The position numbers and the translations under genes are program-made. 64,000 nt of DNA from the NCBI RefSeq assembly GCF_030150155.1, contig NZ_JASLGR010000015.1, positions 4,629 through 68,628 of the forward strand, in the 5' to 3' direction. Shown here piece after piece: positions 44,623 through 53,806 of this stretch (positions are counted from its first letter, which is position 1; each line of letters starts with the position of its first letter). The DNA is from Nocardioides sp. Lineage in GTDB: Bacteria > Actinomycetota > Actinomycetes > Propionibacteriales > Nocardioidaceae. Under the pieces are notes generated by a model. That model had not been told where the DNA came from. It ran no database searches and saw only the letters and a list, made by a program, of their open reading frames with translations.

Positions 44623-45666
44623 GTGAAACTGGGCTTGCAGCTGGGGTATTGGGGCGCACAGCCGCCGAGCGGTGTCGAGGAGCTGGTCACGGCCGCGGAG
44701 GAGTCGGGCTTCGACGCGATCTTCACCGCGGAGGCCTGGGGGAGCGACGCGTTCACCCCGCTGGCCTGGTGGGGCCGCCAGACCAGCCGGGTCAGGCTCG
44801 GCACCAGCATCGTCCAGATGAGCGGCAGGGCGCCGACGTCGATCGCGATGCACGCCCTCACCCTGGACCACCTCAGTGGCGGCAGGGCGATCCTCGGCAT
44901 GGGTGTGAGCGGCCCGCAGGTGGTCGAGGGGTGGTACGGCCAGCCCTTCGCCAAGCCGCTGGCGCGCACCCGTGAGGTCGTCCGGATCGTCAGGGACGTG
45001 CTGGCCCGCCAGGCGCCGGTGACCAACCCCGGCCCGCACTTCCCGCTGCCGTACGACGGCCCCGGAGCGACCGGGCTGGGCAAGCCGCTCAAGCCGATCG
45101 TGTACCCGCTGCGTGCCGACCTGCCGATCTGGCTCGGTGCCGAGGGGCCCAAGAACGTGGCCCAGACCGCCGAGATCGCCGACGGCTGGATCCCGATCTT
45201 CTACACGCCGAGGTCGGCGGGGATGTATCAGCCGTGGCTCGACGAGGGGTTCGCGCGACCCGGTGCCCGGCGTACCCGGGAGACGTTCGAGATCGCCGCC
45301 ACGTGTCACCTCCAGATCGTCGCCGACGCCGCCGAGAAGCAGCAGGTGATGGACCAGATGAAGCACTTCGTCGCGCTCTACATGGGCGGGATGGGGGCCA
45401 AGGACGCGAACTTCCACAAGGAGGTCTTCACCCGGATGGGCTACGGCGAGCTCGCTGACACCGTTCAGGAGCTCTACCTCGGTGGTCGCAAGGGCGAGGC
45501 TGTCGCCCTGATCCCCGACGAGCTGGTCGACGACATGCACATCATCGGCACCGTCGGCGAGGTCCGCGAGAAGCTCGCCCAGTGGGAGGAGACCGGCGTG
45601 ACCACGCTGCTGCTCAGCCTGCGCTCGGCCGACGAGGTCCGCGCGGTGGCCGAGGCGGTGCTCTGA
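44623..45666 (+). CDS. LLM-class F420-dependent oxidoreductase, Rv3520c-like
   Basis: A 347-aa luciferase-like protein: FDAIFTAEAWGSDAFTPLAWWG, LTLDHLSGGRAILGMGVSGPQVVEGWYG and LPIWLGAEGPKNVAQTAEIADGW. Close match to the F420-dependent group containing M. tuberculosis Rv3520c, which is likewise divergent from the DUF35-ltp4-ltp3 genes. GTG at 44623 follows AAGGGAG. A reaction on a side-chain-cleaved steroid is likely but the substrate is not known. It is coupled to the next SDR by TGATG. Confidence 0.86.
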   Translation: MKLGLQLGYWGAQPPSGVEELVTAAEESGFDAIFTAEAWGSDAFTPLAWWGRQTSRVRLGTSIVQMSGRAPTSIAMHALTLDHLSGGRAILGMGVSGPQVVEGWYGQPFAKPLARTREVVRIVRDVLARQAPVTNPGPHFPLPYDGPGATGLGKPLKPIVYPLRADLPIWLGAEGPKNVAQTAEIADGWIPIFYTPRSAGMYQPWLDEGFARPGARRTRETFEIAATCHLQIVADAAEKQQVMDQMKHFVALYMGGMGAKDANFHKEVFTRMGYGELADTVQELYLGGRKGEAVALIPDELVDDMHIIGTVGEVREKLAQWEETGVTTLLLSLRSADEVRAVAEAVL

Positions 45667-46559
45667 TGGGCACGTACGTCGTCACCGGATCCGCCTCGGG
45701 CATGGGCCAGGCTGTGGTGACGCGGCTCCAGGGTGCCGGGCACCGGGTGATCACCGTCGACCTGGCCGAGGCCGACGTCGCCGCCGACCTGGCCACCGGC
45801 GATGGTCGGGCGCGAGCGATCCGCGAGGTGCTGGCCCTGGCCGAGGGGCGCCTGGACGGAGCCGTGCTGGCCGCCGGGCTCGGCCCGGCCCCGGGCAAGG
45901 ACCGGGCGCGACTCATCCTGGAGGTGAACTACGCCGGCGTGGTCGAGCTCCTCGACGCCTGGCGACCCGCTCTGGCGGCGGTCGGCAACGCCAAGGTCGT
46001 GGTCTTCTCCTCGAACTCCGCCACCACGGTGCCGATGGTGCCCGGCGCCGCGATCCGGGCACTGCTGGCCGGGCGCCGCGACCGCGCACTGCGCACCGTC
46101 GGCCTGTTCGGCAAGCAGGCACCGACCTTCGCCTACGCGGCCTCGAAGATCGCCGTCAGCCGCTGGGTGCGCCGCACCGCGGTGCGACCGGAGTGGATCG
46201 GGGAGGGGATCCGGCTCAACGCGCTGGCCCCCGGGGCGATCCTGACCCCGCTGCTGGAGCGTCAGCTTGCCACCCCAGCCGAGGCGAAGCTGATCCGCCA
46301 GTTCCCGGTCCCCGTCGGCGGCTTCGGCGACCCCGGCCAGCTGGCCGACTGGGTGGTCTTCATGCTCGGCGGTGCCGCCGACTTCCTGTGCGGCTCGGTC
46401 GTCTTCGTCGACGGCGGCTCCGACGCCTGGTTCAGGGCCGACGCCTGGCCCCGCGGCGTGCCGGCCCGGCAGGTGCCCCGCTACCTGGCCCGGATGCGGG
46501 CCTTCGCCCGCCAGGGCCGATCCGCCCACCCCTCCGACACCTCAGGAGTGCACCGATGA
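45666..46559 (+). CDS. Short-chain dehydrogenase
   Basis: A 297-aa SDR with TGSASGMGQAVVTRL at the N-terminus, VVFSSNSATTVPMVPG, active-site YAASKIAVSRW and SVVFVDGGSDA. The segment between strand 4 and the active site is unusually short on NNAG (AAGLG instead). The frame extends upstream, but ATG at 45666 overlaps the stop of the LLM gene. A 3-alpha or hydroxysteroid dehydrogenase role is plausible from context, not proven. It overlaps the OYE gene by four bases. Confidence 0.82.
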   Translation: MGTYVVTGSASGMGQAVVTRLQGAGHRVITVDLAEADVAADLATGDGRARAIREVLALAEGRLDGAVLAAGLGPAPGKDRARLILEVNYAGVVELLDAWRPALAAVGNAKVVVFSSNSATTVPMVPGAAIRALLAGRRDRALRTVGLFGKQAPTFAYAASKIAVSRWVRRTAVRPEWIGEGIRLNALAPGAILTPLLERQLATPAEAKLIRQFPVPVGGFGDPGQLADWVVFMLGGAADFLCGSVVFVDGGSDAWFRADAWPRGVPARQVPRYLARMRAFARQGRSAHPSDTSGVHR

Positions 46560-47767
46560 CCCCCGATCCGCTCGCCCCGGCCACGCTCGGGCCGATCACC
46601 CTGCGCAACCGGGTGATCAAGGCCGCCACCTTCGAGGGCGCCAGCCCCGAGGCGCTGGTGAGCAACCGGCTGATCGACTACCACCTCGCGGTCGCGGAGG
46701 GTGGTGTCGGCATGACCACCGTCGCCTACCTCGCCGTCGCACCGGAGGGCCGCACCCACGGCGACCAGATCTGGTGGCGTCCCGAGGCGCTGCCCGGACT
46801 GCGCACCCTGACCGACGCGGTGCACGGCACCGGCGCGAAGGTGAGTGCCCAGATCGGCCACGCCGGCCCGGTCGCCAACGGCCAGTACGGCTACGGGACC
46901 CTCGCCCCGTCGAAGAGCTTCAACCCGCTCGCGATGCGGTTCCACCAGGCCGCCACCGTCGCCGACATCGACCGGATCGTGGCCGCCCACGGGCAGGCCG
47001 CCCGGATGGCGGTCGAGGTCGGCTTCGACGCGGTCGAGGTGCACCTGGGCCACAACTACCTGTCGAGCTCGTTCCTCTCCCCGAAGCTGAACAAGCGCAA
47101 GGATGGCTTCGGCGGCTCGCTGGCCAACCGGGCCGAGTTCCCGCGCCGGATCGTCGCCGCCGTCCGTGAGGCGGTCGGCGGGCAGATCGCGGTGACCGCG
47201 AAGATGAACATGCGCGACGGTTACCGCGGCGGCTTCGATCTGGACGAGTCCATCCCGTTCGCCCAGATGCTCCAGGCCGACGGGCACCTCGACGCCCTGG
47301 AGCTGACCGGTGGCTCGTCCCTGATGAACCCGATGTACCTGTTCCGCGGCGGCGCGCCGGTCAAGGAGATGGTCGAGAACATGCCCATGCCGGGTGTGCT
47401 CAAGGTCGGCCTCACGATGGTCGGCAAGGGGTTCTTCAAGGAGTACCCGTGGCAGCCGCTCTACTTCCTGGAGCAGGCCCGCCAGTTCAGGGCGGCGCTC
47501 GACCTCCCATTGATCCTGCTCGGCGGTGTCACCGACCTCCCGGCGATGCAGACGGCGATGGGAGAGGGCTTCGAGTTCGTCGCGATGGGCCGGGCGCTGC
47601 TGCGCGAGCCCGATCTGATCGCCCGGATCGAGAAGGACCGCACCGTGTCGTCGCAGTGCATCCACTGCAACGTCTGCATGTCGACGATCTACCCCGGCAC
47701 GCACTGCTACCTCGACACCCGCACCGTCTACCCGACGGCGATCCCGCTGCGGGAGGGTCTGGCATGA
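46556..47767 (+). CDS. Old-yellow-enzyme family NADH:flavin oxidoreductase
   Basis: A 403-aa TIM-barrel flavoprotein: LRNRVIKAATFEGASPEAL, QIGHAGPVANG, VEVHLGHNYLSSSFLSPKLNKRKD and LPLILLGGVTDLPAMQ. The C-terminus has four cysteines, Cys368, Cys371, Cys374 and Cys384 (QCIHCNVCM...THC), like the 4Fe-4S motif of 2,4-dienoyl-CoA reductase FadH, but the FAD/NAD domain of FadH is absent. It may reduce a double bond in a steroid or dienoyl-CoA intermediate. Tightly coupled to both neighbours. Confidence 0.84.
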   Translation: MTPDPLAPATLGPITLRNRVIKAATFEGASPEALVSNRLIDYHLAVAEGGVGMTTVAYLAVAPEGRTHGDQIWWRPEALPGLRTLTDAVHGTGAKVSAQIGHAGPVANGQYGYGTLAPSKSFNPLAMRFHQAATVADIDRIVAAHGQAARMAVEVGFDAVEVHLGHNYLSSSFLSPKLNKRKDGFGGSLANRAEFPRRIVAAVREAVGGQIAVTAKMNMRDGYRGGFDLDESIPFAQMLQADGHLDALELTGGSSLMNPMYLFRGGAPVKEMVENMPMPGVLKVGLTMVGKGFFKEYPWQPLYFLEQARQFRAALDLPLILLGGVTDLPAMQTAMGEGFEFVAMGRALLREPDLIARIEKDRTVSSQCIHCNVCMSTIYPGTHCYLDTRTVYPTAIPLREGLA

Positions 47768-48519
47768 GCGACCCGTACGCACCGATGCGCAGCGGCTACA
47801 CCCGCGACACCCTCACCGCCGCCGAGGTGGCGGTCGAGGCGGCCGGGGTCACCCCGCTGATCGAGGCGGTCCGTGACCTGATCGACGCCGCGATCCGCTC
47901 CGAGGTGGAGCCGACCGAGCTGGAGAGGGCTCGCGCTGAGATCGAGGCTGCCACCGCCCGGCTGCGTGAACGCCAGCTCCCCGGACCGTTCGGCGTCCGG
48001 CTGGGTGACGAGCACGCCCGGTCGTGGGGCAACCCGGTGGTCGGCGTACGCAATGCGATGGCGGTGCCGCTGAAGGTGACCAAAGAAGCACCCGGCTCGG
48101 TCTGGGCCGAGGCCGACCTCGGTGCCCGGTTCGAGGGGCCGCCCGGCCTGGTGCACGGCGGGATCAGTGCGCTGTTGCTCGACCAGATGGTCGGTGAGGC
48201 GGCGGCGTCGGCGGGCACGCCGGGGATGACCGGCCAGTTGACCCTGCGCTACCGCCGACCGACGCCGCTGGGCCGGCTCCGGTTCGAGGCCCACGTCGAG
48301 CGCGGCGAGGGGATCAAGACCCTGGTCCGTGGCGTCGTGCTGGCCCCCGACGCCGCCACCGGCGAGCTCGTCGCCTGCGTCGAGGCCGAGGCGGTGATGA
48401 TCCTGCCCAAATGGGCACGCGCACAGATCGAGGCCACCGGCACCACCGCCATCGGCGGCGACGCGCTGGCCGAACCCGGCCGACCGACCATCCCTTCCAC
48501 CTCAGGAGAGCACGCATGA
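47764..48519 (+). CDS. PaaI-type acyl-CoA thioesterase with N-terminal helical extension
   Basis: A 251-aa protein. The C-terminal half is a hotdog-fold thioesterase with the HGG signature (GLVHGGISALLLDQMVG) and LTLRYRRPTPLGRLRFEAHVERGEG. The first 90 residues form a charged helical segment (TELERARAEIEAATARLRERQL) not found in simple PaaI proteins. In this operon it could release CoA from stalled steroid intermediates. ATGA overlap with the OYE gene; four-base overlap with fadD8. Confidence 0.8.
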   Translation: MSDPYAPMRSGYTRDTLTAAEVAVEAAGVTPLIEAVRDLIDAAIRSEVEPTELERARAEIEAATARLRERQLPGPFGVRLGDEHARSWGNPVVGVRNAMAVPLKVTKEAPGSVWAEADLGARFEGPPGLVHGGISALLLDQMVGEAAASAGTPGMTGQLTLRYRRPTPLGRLRFEAHVERGEGIKTLVRGVVLAPDAATGELVACVEAEAVMILPKWARAQIEATGTTAIGGDALAEPGRPTIPSTSGEHA

Positions 48520-50075
48520 CCGACACCCTGCGCTGGGGCACCCACAACGGCCACCTGATGGCGGCGGCCCTGAAGCGGCACAAGGATCGCCCCGTCATCC
48601 ACCTCGGCGATGTCACCCTGACCGGCCGCGAGGTCTCCGACCGGATCTCGCAGTACATCCAGGCCTTCGAGGCCCACGGCGTCGGCACCGGCTCGGCCTC
48701 GGCACTGCTGGCCCCGAACCGGCCCGAGGTGCTGTTCATCCTCGGCGCCGGCCAGACCCAGGGATTCCAGCGCACCGCGCTGCACCCGATGGGCTCCCTG
48801 GAGGACCACGCCTACGTGATCAACGACGCCGGGATCGGCGCCCTGATCGTGGACCCGGTCTTCACCCAGCGTGCGATCGACCTGCTCGAGCTGTGCCCGG
48901 GCCTGACCACCGTGCTCACCATCGGTCCGGTCCCGGCCGGCCTGGAGGAGGTCGGCACCGACCTGGTCGCGGCCGCGTCGACGTACACCCCGGGTCCGGT
49001 CGAGGCCCGCCTGCTGGCGCCCGACCACATCGTCTCGATCGCCTACACCGGGGGAACGACCGGCAAGCCGAAGGGCGTGATCGGGACCGCGCGGACGATG
49101 GCGACGATGGCGCAGATCCAGCTGGCCGAGTGGGAGTGGCCCGCCGAGCCGCGGTTCCTGATGTGCACCCCGCTCTCGCACGCCGGGGCGGCGTTCTTCG
49201 TGCCCACCGTGCTGCGCGGCGGCACCCTCTACGTGCAGGCGAAGTTCGATCCGGCCGACGTGCTGCGCCTGATCGAGGAGAAGCGGATCAACTCGCTGAT
49301 GGTCGTCCCGACCATGCTCTACGCGATCCTCGACCACCCCGACTCCCGCACCCGGGACCTGTCCAGCCTGGAGACCGTCTACTACGGGGCGGCCGCGATC
49401 AACCCGGTCCGCCTGGCCGAGGCGATCGAGCGGTTCGGTCCGATCTTCGCGCAGTACTACGGCCAGTCCGAGGCTCCGATGGTGATCTCCTACCTGGGCA
49501 AGGGCGAGCACACCCCGGAGCGGCTGACCTCCTGCGGCCGACCGAGCGCGTTCCTGCGGGCGGCGCTGCTCGGCGCCGACGGCGAGCCGGTGCCGGCGGG
49601 GGAGCCCGGCGAGATCTGCGTGGCCGGACCGCTGCTGGCCGGCGGCTACTGGAACATGCCCGAGGCGACCGCGGAGACCTTCAGGGACGGCTGGCTGCAC
49701 ACCGGTGACGTGGCCAAGGCCGACGAGGACGGGTTCTGGTACATCGTCGACCGGACCAAGGACATGATCGTCACCGGCGGCTTCAACGTCTTCCCCCGCG
49801 AGGTCGAGGACGTGATCGCGACCCACCCGTCGGTCGGCCAGGTCAGCGTGATCGGCACCCCCGACGAGCACTGGGGCGAGACCGTCACGGCCGTGGTGGT
49901 GCTGCGTGACGGAGGCGATCTCGCCGACGCCCTGGTCGAGGAGATCCAGGCTCTGGTCAAGGAGAGGAAGGGCTCGGTGCAGGTGCCCAAGCGGGTGATC
50001 GCGGCCGACGGGATCCCGATGACGGCCCTGGGGAAGCCCGACAAGAAGGCACTGCGGCTGACCTACGCGCGCTGA
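48516..50075 (+). CDS. fadD8: Acyl-CoA synthetase FadD8-like
   Basis: A 519-aa ANL enzyme. It closely resembles M. tuberculosis FadD8 (Rv0551c): NGHLMAAALKRHKDRPV, LTGREVSDRISQYIQAFEA, YTGGTTGKPKGVIG, AEWEWPAEPRFLMCTPLSHAGAA, YYGQSEAPMV and RVKDMIVTGGFNVFPREVEDV-like DRTKDMIVTGGFNVF. The substrate of FadD8 is a fatty or steroid-derived acid. It ends the LLM-SDR-OYE-thioesterase-ligase operon. No terminator is obvious before the next gene; 50076-50168 is relatively AT-rich and probably holds its promoter. Confidence 0.87.
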   Translation: MTDTLRWGTHNGHLMAAALKRHKDRPVIHLGDVTLTGREVSDRISQYIQAFEAHGVGTGSASALLAPNRPEVLFILGAGQTQGFQRTALHPMGSLEDHAYVINDAGIGALIVDPVFTQRAIDLLELCPGLTTVLTIGPVPAGLEEVGTDLVAAASTYTPGPVEARLLAPDHIVSIAYTGGTTGKPKGVIGTARTMATMAQIQLAEWEWPAEPRFLMCTPLSHAGAAFFVPTVLRGGTLYVQAKFDPADVLRLIEEKRINSLMVVPTMLYAILDHPDSRTRDLSSLETVYYGAAAINPVRLAEAIERFGPIFAQYYGQSEAPMVISYLGKGEHTPERLTSCGRPSAFLRAALLGADGEPVPAGEPGEICVAGPLLAGGYWNMPEATAETFRDGWLHTGDVAKADEDGFWYIVDRTKDMIVTGGFNVFPREVEDVIATHPSVGQVSVIGTPDEHWGETVTAVVVLRDGGDLADALVEEIQALVKERKGSVQVPKRVIAADGIPMTALGKPDKKALRLTYAR

Positions 50076-50168
50076 GGGCGGGCCGCCCGATTCTTCTTAC
50101 CCACTTTTCAGATTTTGCTTTCATGAGGCATGCTCGGGGGTCGGACACGACTCTCGGATGGAGTAACA

Positions 50169-51218
50169 GTGGGGACTTTTCTCGGGCGGCCCATCGCCGC
50201 AACAGCAGCACTGGCTGTAGCAGCATCGACGGTGCTGGTGGCCACCACCATGGGTGCGGCGCAGGCTGCGAACGTCACGTTCAAGGGCACGCTGAAGGGC
50301 AGCACGGGAGCCGCTGCCGCCAGCGTGCAGGTCGCTGCCTGCACGACCGACTGCGTCAACGGCGTCGGTGCGCCGAAGGCGCTGGCGTACACCTCCTCGG
50401 CCGGTGCCTTCACCGCGTCGAGCGCTGTCGCCTCCGGCAGCTACGCGATCGCCGTGGTCGACACCGACTACATCTCGGGCTACGGCCAGGCGTCGAGCTG
50501 GGGCTACCTGCACAAGGAGCCCAACGGCCAGTGGAGCATCACGCAGAGCTACGCCAACGCCACCAAGCAGACGGTCAACGGCAGCGCCCTGACGCTGACC
50601 CTGGCGAACGCGATCCACAACCCGCAGAACAAGTTCACCCAGTCGACCACCGGCACGGTCGGGTACCTGCCCTGCGCCGGTCACACGACCACCTTCAAGC
50701 CGACCCCGTTCAGCGACCTGCCCTCCAACGGCAGCGTCTCCTACCAGTGGTACGCCGGCGCGACCCGGTCCAGCATGAAGGCGATCGCCGGCGCCCGCGG
50801 CACCAGCTACACGCCCTCGGCCACCCTGGTCGGCCAGGGCCTGTACGTGTCGATGGTCGCCACCGCCCCGAACCGGACGAACTACGACCAGCTCGGCTCG
50901 ATCGGTGTCGTCGGCAACCCGGCCACCTGCACGCCGCGTCTGGCCACGATGCCGAAGTCGTGGATCAAGTCCTACGGCAAGAAGCACGGCAAGGCGAAGG
51001 CCGGCAAGCGGGTCTCGATCGTCGGTGCCAAGGCCAAGGCCGGCAAGCACGTGAAGGTCGGCTACACCTGGCTGCTCAACGGCAGGGCCGTCGGCGCCGG
51101 CAAGCGCTTCGCGATCCCGCGCACGGTCAAGGGCCAGAAGCTGGTCGTCAAGGTCACCTTCTCCCGCGCCGGCTACAAGCCCCGCGCCAAGGTGATCGTC
51201 TTCGGCCGGGTGAAGTAA
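50169..51218 (+). CDS. Secreted protein with Ig-like/repeat architecture
   Basis: A 349-aa protein with a signal peptide (about residues 1-31, ending GAAQAAN). The mature chain has a carboxypeptidase-regulatory-like first domain (VTFKGTLKGSTGAAAASVQV), then two Ig-like segments of the VSYQWYAGATRSSMKAIAGARGTSY and GYTWLLNGRAVGAGKRFAIP type found in Nocardioides surface proteins. The C-terminus is lysine-rich (KKHGKAKAGKR). GTG at 50169 is chosen to place the signal peptide first. No role in steroid catabolism is evident; no KstR box precedes it. Confidence 0.75.
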   Translation: MGTFLGRPIAATAALAVAASTVLVATTMGAAQAANVTFKGTLKGSTGAAAASVQVAACTTDCVNGVGAPKALAYTSSAGAFTASSAVASGSYAIAVVDTDYISGYGQASSWGYLHKEPNGQWSITQSYANATKQTVNGSALTLTLANAIHNPQNKFTQSTTGTVGYLPCAGHTTTFKPTPFSDLPSNGSVSYQWYAGATRSSMKAIAGARGTSYTPSATLVGQGLYVSMVATAPNRTNYDQLGSIGVVGNPATCTPRLATMPKSWIKSYGKKHGKAKAGKRVSIVGAKAKAGKHVKVGYTWLLNGRAVGAGKRFAIPRTVKGQKLVVKVTFSRAGYKPRAKVIVFGRVK

Positions 51219-51232
51219 CCCGCACGCACGCG

Positions 51233-51278
51233 ACGCCGGCTCCCGCCCCGATCCACGATCGGGTGCAGGAGCCGGCGT
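51233..51278. terminator. Bidirectional terminator
   Basis: 11-nt outer arms (51233-51243, 51268-51278) enclose a second CCCGATC/GATCGGG stem. It separates convergent stops at 51218 and 51286. Confidence 0.78.
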
Positions 51279-51285
51279 TCGTCGT

Positions 51286-52113
51286 TCAGGAGCCGGTGAA
51301 GTTCGGCGTGCGCTTCTCGGCGAAGGCCCGCGGGCCCTCCTTGGCGTCGTTCGAGGCGAAGACCGCGGCCCCGGCGGCGGCATCGGCGGCCCAGCACTCG
51401 TTCTCGTGCTTGCCCTCGGAGTCACGCACCGTCTTGAGGATCGCCTGGACGGCCAGCGGGCCGTTGGCACAGATGAGGTCGGCGATCTCGTGCGCCTTGG
51501 CCAGGGCCTGGCCGTCGGGGACGACGTGGCCGATCAGGCCGATCTCGCGGGCCTCGGGGGCCTTGATCGTGCGTCCGGTGAGCAGCAGGTCGAGCGCGAT
51601 CGTGTACGGGATCTGGCGCACCAGCCGGACCGCGGAGCCGCCCAGCGGGTAGAGCGACCAGCGGGCCTCGGCGATGCCGAAGCGGGCCGACTCCCCGGCG
51701 ATCCGGATGTCGGTGCCCTGCAGGATCTCGGTGCCGCCCGCGATCGCGGGGCCCTCGACGGCCGCGATCAGCGGCTTGGTCAGGCGGAAGCCCTTGAGCA
51801 GCGACTTGATCACCGACGGGTCGTAGCTGCCGTCCTCGAAGGACTCGCTCGGCGGCTTGGAGTCCATCTTCTTCAGGTCGGCGCCGGCGCAGAAGTAGCC
51901 ACCGGCGCCGGTGAGGATGCAGACCCGGATCTCGGGGTCGTTGTTGACCCGCTCCCAGGCCTGCTCCATCAGGGCGAGCATCTCGGTGGAGAGGGCGTTG
52001 CGCGCCTCGGGACGGTTGAGGGTGACGATCAGCTTGTGACCGTCCTGCTCGATGAGGGCGTGGGGGACGTGACCTTCCTCGCCGCTGGCCGTTGCAACTT
52101 CTGTGATCGACAT
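51286..52113 (-). CDS. echA19: Steroid enoyl-CoA hydratase EchA19
   Basis: A 275-aa crotonase almost colinear with M. tuberculosis EchA19 (Rv3516): NRPEARNALSTEM, CILTGAGGYFCAGADLK, AAVEGPAIAGGTEILQGTDIR, WSLYPLGGSAVRLVRQIPYT and GPRAFAEKRTPNF. EchA19 hydrates side-chain enoyl-CoA steroids. It is divergent from fadD19 as in M. tuberculosis, sharing one KstR box. The ATG at 52113 follows TAGCGT by 7 bases with no ribosome site, so this transcript may also be leaderless. Confidence 0.93.
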   Translation of the reverse strand: MSITEVATASGEEGHVPHALIEQDGHKLIVTLNRPEARNALSTEMLALMEQAWERVNNDPEIRVCILTGAGGYFCAGADLKKMDSKPPSESFEDGSYDPSVIKSLLKGFRLTKPLIAAVEGPAIAGGTEILQGTDIRIAGESARFGIAEARWSLYPLGGSAVRLVRQIPYTIALDLLLTGRTIKAPEAREIGLIGHVVPDGQALAKAHEIADLICANGPLAVQAILKTVRDSEGKHENECWAADAAAGAAVFASNDAKEGPRAFAEKRTPNFTGS

Positions 52114-52135
52114 GACAGAGACGCTAGCGAAAAAG

Positions 52136-52149
52136 TGGAACGTGTTCTA
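52136..52149. promoter_or_regulatory. KstR-type operator between echA19 and fadD19
   Basis: TGGAACGTGTTCTA, full consensus match. Rightward, TAGTCT (52148-52153) and 6 bases lead to the fadD19 ATG. Confidence 0.85.
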
Positions 52150-52159
52150 GTCTCCGGTC

Positions 52160-53806
52160 ATGGCTCTGAACATCGCCGACCTCTTCGAGCACGCGGTCGA
52201 CGCCGCCCCCGACAAGACCGCAGTTCAGGTCGGGGACGACGCTGTCACCTTCGCCGAGCTCGAGGCTGAGTCGAACAAGCTCGCCCACTTCCTCGCCTCC
52301 CGTGGCATCGGTGCAGGTGATCATGTCGGTCTCTACTCGAAGAACTCCGCAGAGCATGTGATCGCGCTGCTGGCCATCTTCAAGGTCAGGGCCGTCGCGA
52401 TCAACATCAACTACCGCTACGTGGCAGGCGAGCTGGAGTACATCTTCGACAACGCCGACCTGGTCGGTCTCGTCCACGACGAGGTCTACGCCCCGCTGGT
52501 CGCCGACGTGGTGCGCGGCTTCGACCGGCTGCACACCATCGTCGCGGTGCCGAACCCGATGGACGAGGTGGGCCAGACCGAGCGGAGCGCCATCGCGGCG
52601 TACGACGGTGTCCTGCTCGCCGACTCGCTCGCGGGCCAGTCCGCCGAGCGCGACTTCGGGCCCCGCAGTGCCGACGACATCCACGTGATCTACACCGGCG
52701 GCACGACCGGGTTCCCCAAGGGCGTGATGTGGCGCCACGAGGACTTCTGGCGCGTCCTGGGCGGCGGCATCGACTTCATGACCGGCGAGATGCTGGGGGA
52801 GTACGACCAGTCCAAGAAGGCCACCGAGCCGGGCCTGGTCACGCTCCCGCTGAGCCCGCTGATGCACGGCGGTGCGCAGGCCAGCCTCCTGATGCACCTC
52901 TTCGCCGGGCAGGTCACGCTGCTGGAGCCAAAGTTCGACCCGGTCCGCACCTGGGAGCTGGTCGACAAGTACGGCGTCCACATGCTGTTCATGACCGGTG
53001 ACGCGATGGCGCGGCCGCTGATCGACGCCTACGACGCGGGCGACTTCGACGGCCAGACCCTCTTCGCGATCGCCTCCAGTGCGGCGATCTTCTCCAAGCC
53101 GGTCAAGGAGCGCTGGATGAAGGCGTTCCCCAACGCCGTCTTCACCGACTCCGTGGGCTCCTCGGAGACCGGGTTCCAGGGCACCGGCCTGCAGGACGCC
53201 AGCGCGCTGTCGACCGACGGTCCGGTGGTGACCGCCGGGGCGCACACCTCGATCCTGGACGACGACGACCAGCCGATCGACATCCACGACCCGGCCAACA
53301 TCGGCCGCACCGGCCGGACCGCGCGCCGCGGCCACGTCCCGGTGGGCTACTACCGGGACCCGGAGAAGTCGGCGAAGACCTTCCTCACCATCGGCGGCGA
53401 GCGCTACTCGATCCCCGGCGACATGGCCCGGATCGAGGGCGAGGGCCGGATCACGCTGCTGGGTCGTGGCTCGAACTGCATCAACACCGGCGGGGAGAAG
53501 GTCTACCCCGAGGAGGTCGAGGCGGCGATCAAGTTCCACCCCGACGTCTACGACGCCCTGGTGGTCGGCCTGCCCGACGAGAAGTACGGCCAGACCGTCG
53601 CCGCCGTCGTGCAGCCGCGCGAGGGCGCCACCCTCGAGCTCGACGAGCTGCGGACGTTCCTGCGCGCCCACCTCTCGGGCTACAAGCTGCCCCGTTTCCT
53701 CACCCTGGTCGCCGAGGTCCCGCGCAATGCCGCGGGCAAGGCCCAGTACCCCGCGGCCAAGGAGCTCGCCCTGGCCTCCCTCCCCATCGAAGGAGCCTCC
53801 GTCTGA
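52160..53806 (+). CDS. fadD19: Steroid side-chain acyl-CoA synthetase FadD19
   Basis: A 548-aa ANL enzyme of exactly the length of M. tuberculosis FadD19 and very similar: LNIADLFEHAVDAAPD, YTGGTTGFPKGVMWRHEDFWRVL, FMTGDAMARPLIDAY, TDSVGSSETGF, PVGYYRDPEKSAKTF and LLGRGSNCINTGGEKVYPEEVEAA. It activates C24 branched or C27 steroid acids to CoA thioesters at the start of side-chain beta-oxidation. Leaderless promoter with KstR box 10 bases before the ATG. TGATG overlap with the next gene. Confidence 0.95.
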   Translation: MALNIADLFEHAVDAAPDKTAVQVGDDAVTFAELEAESNKLAHFLASRGIGAGDHVGLYSKNSAEHVIALLAIFKVRAVAININYRYVAGELEYIFDNADLVGLVHDEVYAPLVADVVRGFDRLHTIVAVPNPMDEVGQTERSAIAAYDGVLLADSLAGQSAERDFGPRSADDIHVIYTGGTTGFPKGVMWRHEDFWRVLGGGIDFMTGEMLGEYDQSKKATEPGLVTLPLSPLMHGGAQASLLMHLFAGQVTLLEPKFDPVRTWELVDKYGVHMLFMTGDAMARPLIDAYDAGDFDGQTLFAIASSAAIFSKPVKERWMKAFPNAVFTDSVGSSETGFQGTGLQDASALSTDGPVVTAGAHTSILDDDDQPIDIHDPANIGRTGRTARRGHVPVGYYRDPEKSAKTFLTIGGERYSIPGDMARIEGEGRITLLGRGSNCINTGGEKVYPEEVEAAIKFHPDVYDALVVGLPDEKYGQTVAAVVQPREGATLELDELRTFLRAHLSGYKLPRFLTLVAEVPRNAAGKAQYPAAKELALASLPIEGASV

